Assembly: GCA_958435545.1 (NCBI GenBank)
Contig: CAUBGU010000014.1
Location: 1 to 28,434, forward strand
Direction of reading: 5' to 3'
Source of the DNA: an uncultured Collinsella sp.
Lineage (GTDB): Bacteria; Actinomycetota; Coriobacteriia; Coriobacteriales; Coriobacteriaceae
Length of the DNA: 28,434 nt
A program made the translations under genes and the position numbers. Each line of letters opens with the position of its first letter. Positions within the stretch are counted from its first letter, which is position 1. The notes beneath the pieces were generated by a model, which did no database searches, was not told the DNA's origin, and worked only from the letters and a program-made list of their open reading frames with translations. This document shows positions 28,413 to 28,434 of the stretch, piece by piece.

Positions 28413-28434
28413 TCTTAGGGTATAACCCTTGGAT

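Overview
The window looks like a GC-rich chromosomal segment of a Coriobacteriia actinobacterium, most probably a Collinsella-type gut commensal. That placement is inferred from the codon style, the short-gap gene packing and the mix of protein families; no rRNA or other marker is present to confirm it. There is no CRISPR array, tRNA, rRNA, phage or intact IS element.

Layout, left to right. (1) 3-1300: the 3' part of a transketolase C-terminal subunit followed by a PTS EIIA, the tail of a split-transketolase/PTS sugar locus. (2) 1301-2081: a gene-free stretch rich in palindromes. It holds a terminator, two copies of a dispersed hairpin, an array of the 9-mer TTAGAGAGA with a 66-bp near-perfect palindrome, and a two-hairpin element that recurs at 19227-19346. 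(3) 2082-3784: divergent larE and a HAD phosphatase. (4) 4004-10855: an L-rhamnose catabolic operon, rhaB - rhaD - MFS transporter - AraA/FucI-like isomerase, facing a convergent LacI regulator. LacI-type operators lie in front of both rhaB and the regulator. No canonical RhaA is present, so the AraA/FucI-like protein is the likely first enzyme. (5) 10856-11340: gene-free stretch with alternating inverted motifs, leading into an amino-acid-type ABC binding lipoprotein and permease (11341-12903) that have no ATPase beside them. (6) 13093-14940: glmS. (7) 15054-16983: GntR/FCD regulator divergent from a YeiH-family membrane exporter. (8) 17248-19124: a regulator with an NtrC-like fold whose ATPase motifs are lost, then a single-span membrane protein. 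(9) 19334-20447: nitroreductase and a small conserved-looking protein of unknown role. (10) 20629-24870: MarR regulator with a two-gene heterodimeric ABC exporter, with two operator repeats placed on the promoter. (11) 24982-27899: serine acetyltransferase, DedA membrane protein and IlvE. (12) 27900-28434: gene-free stretch with a 129-bp hairpin, terminators and a 201-bp element bounded by 24-bp inverted repeats.

The most coherent system is the rhamnose locus: uptake by the MFS carrier, isomerisation, phosphorylation by RhaB, cleavage by RhaD to DHAP and L-lactaldehyde, all probably under the LacI repressor. The less explained material is non-coding: at least five kinds of repeated or palindromic intergenic structure occur in 28 kb, and one shows compensatory base changes between copies, which points to a conserved RNA fold.
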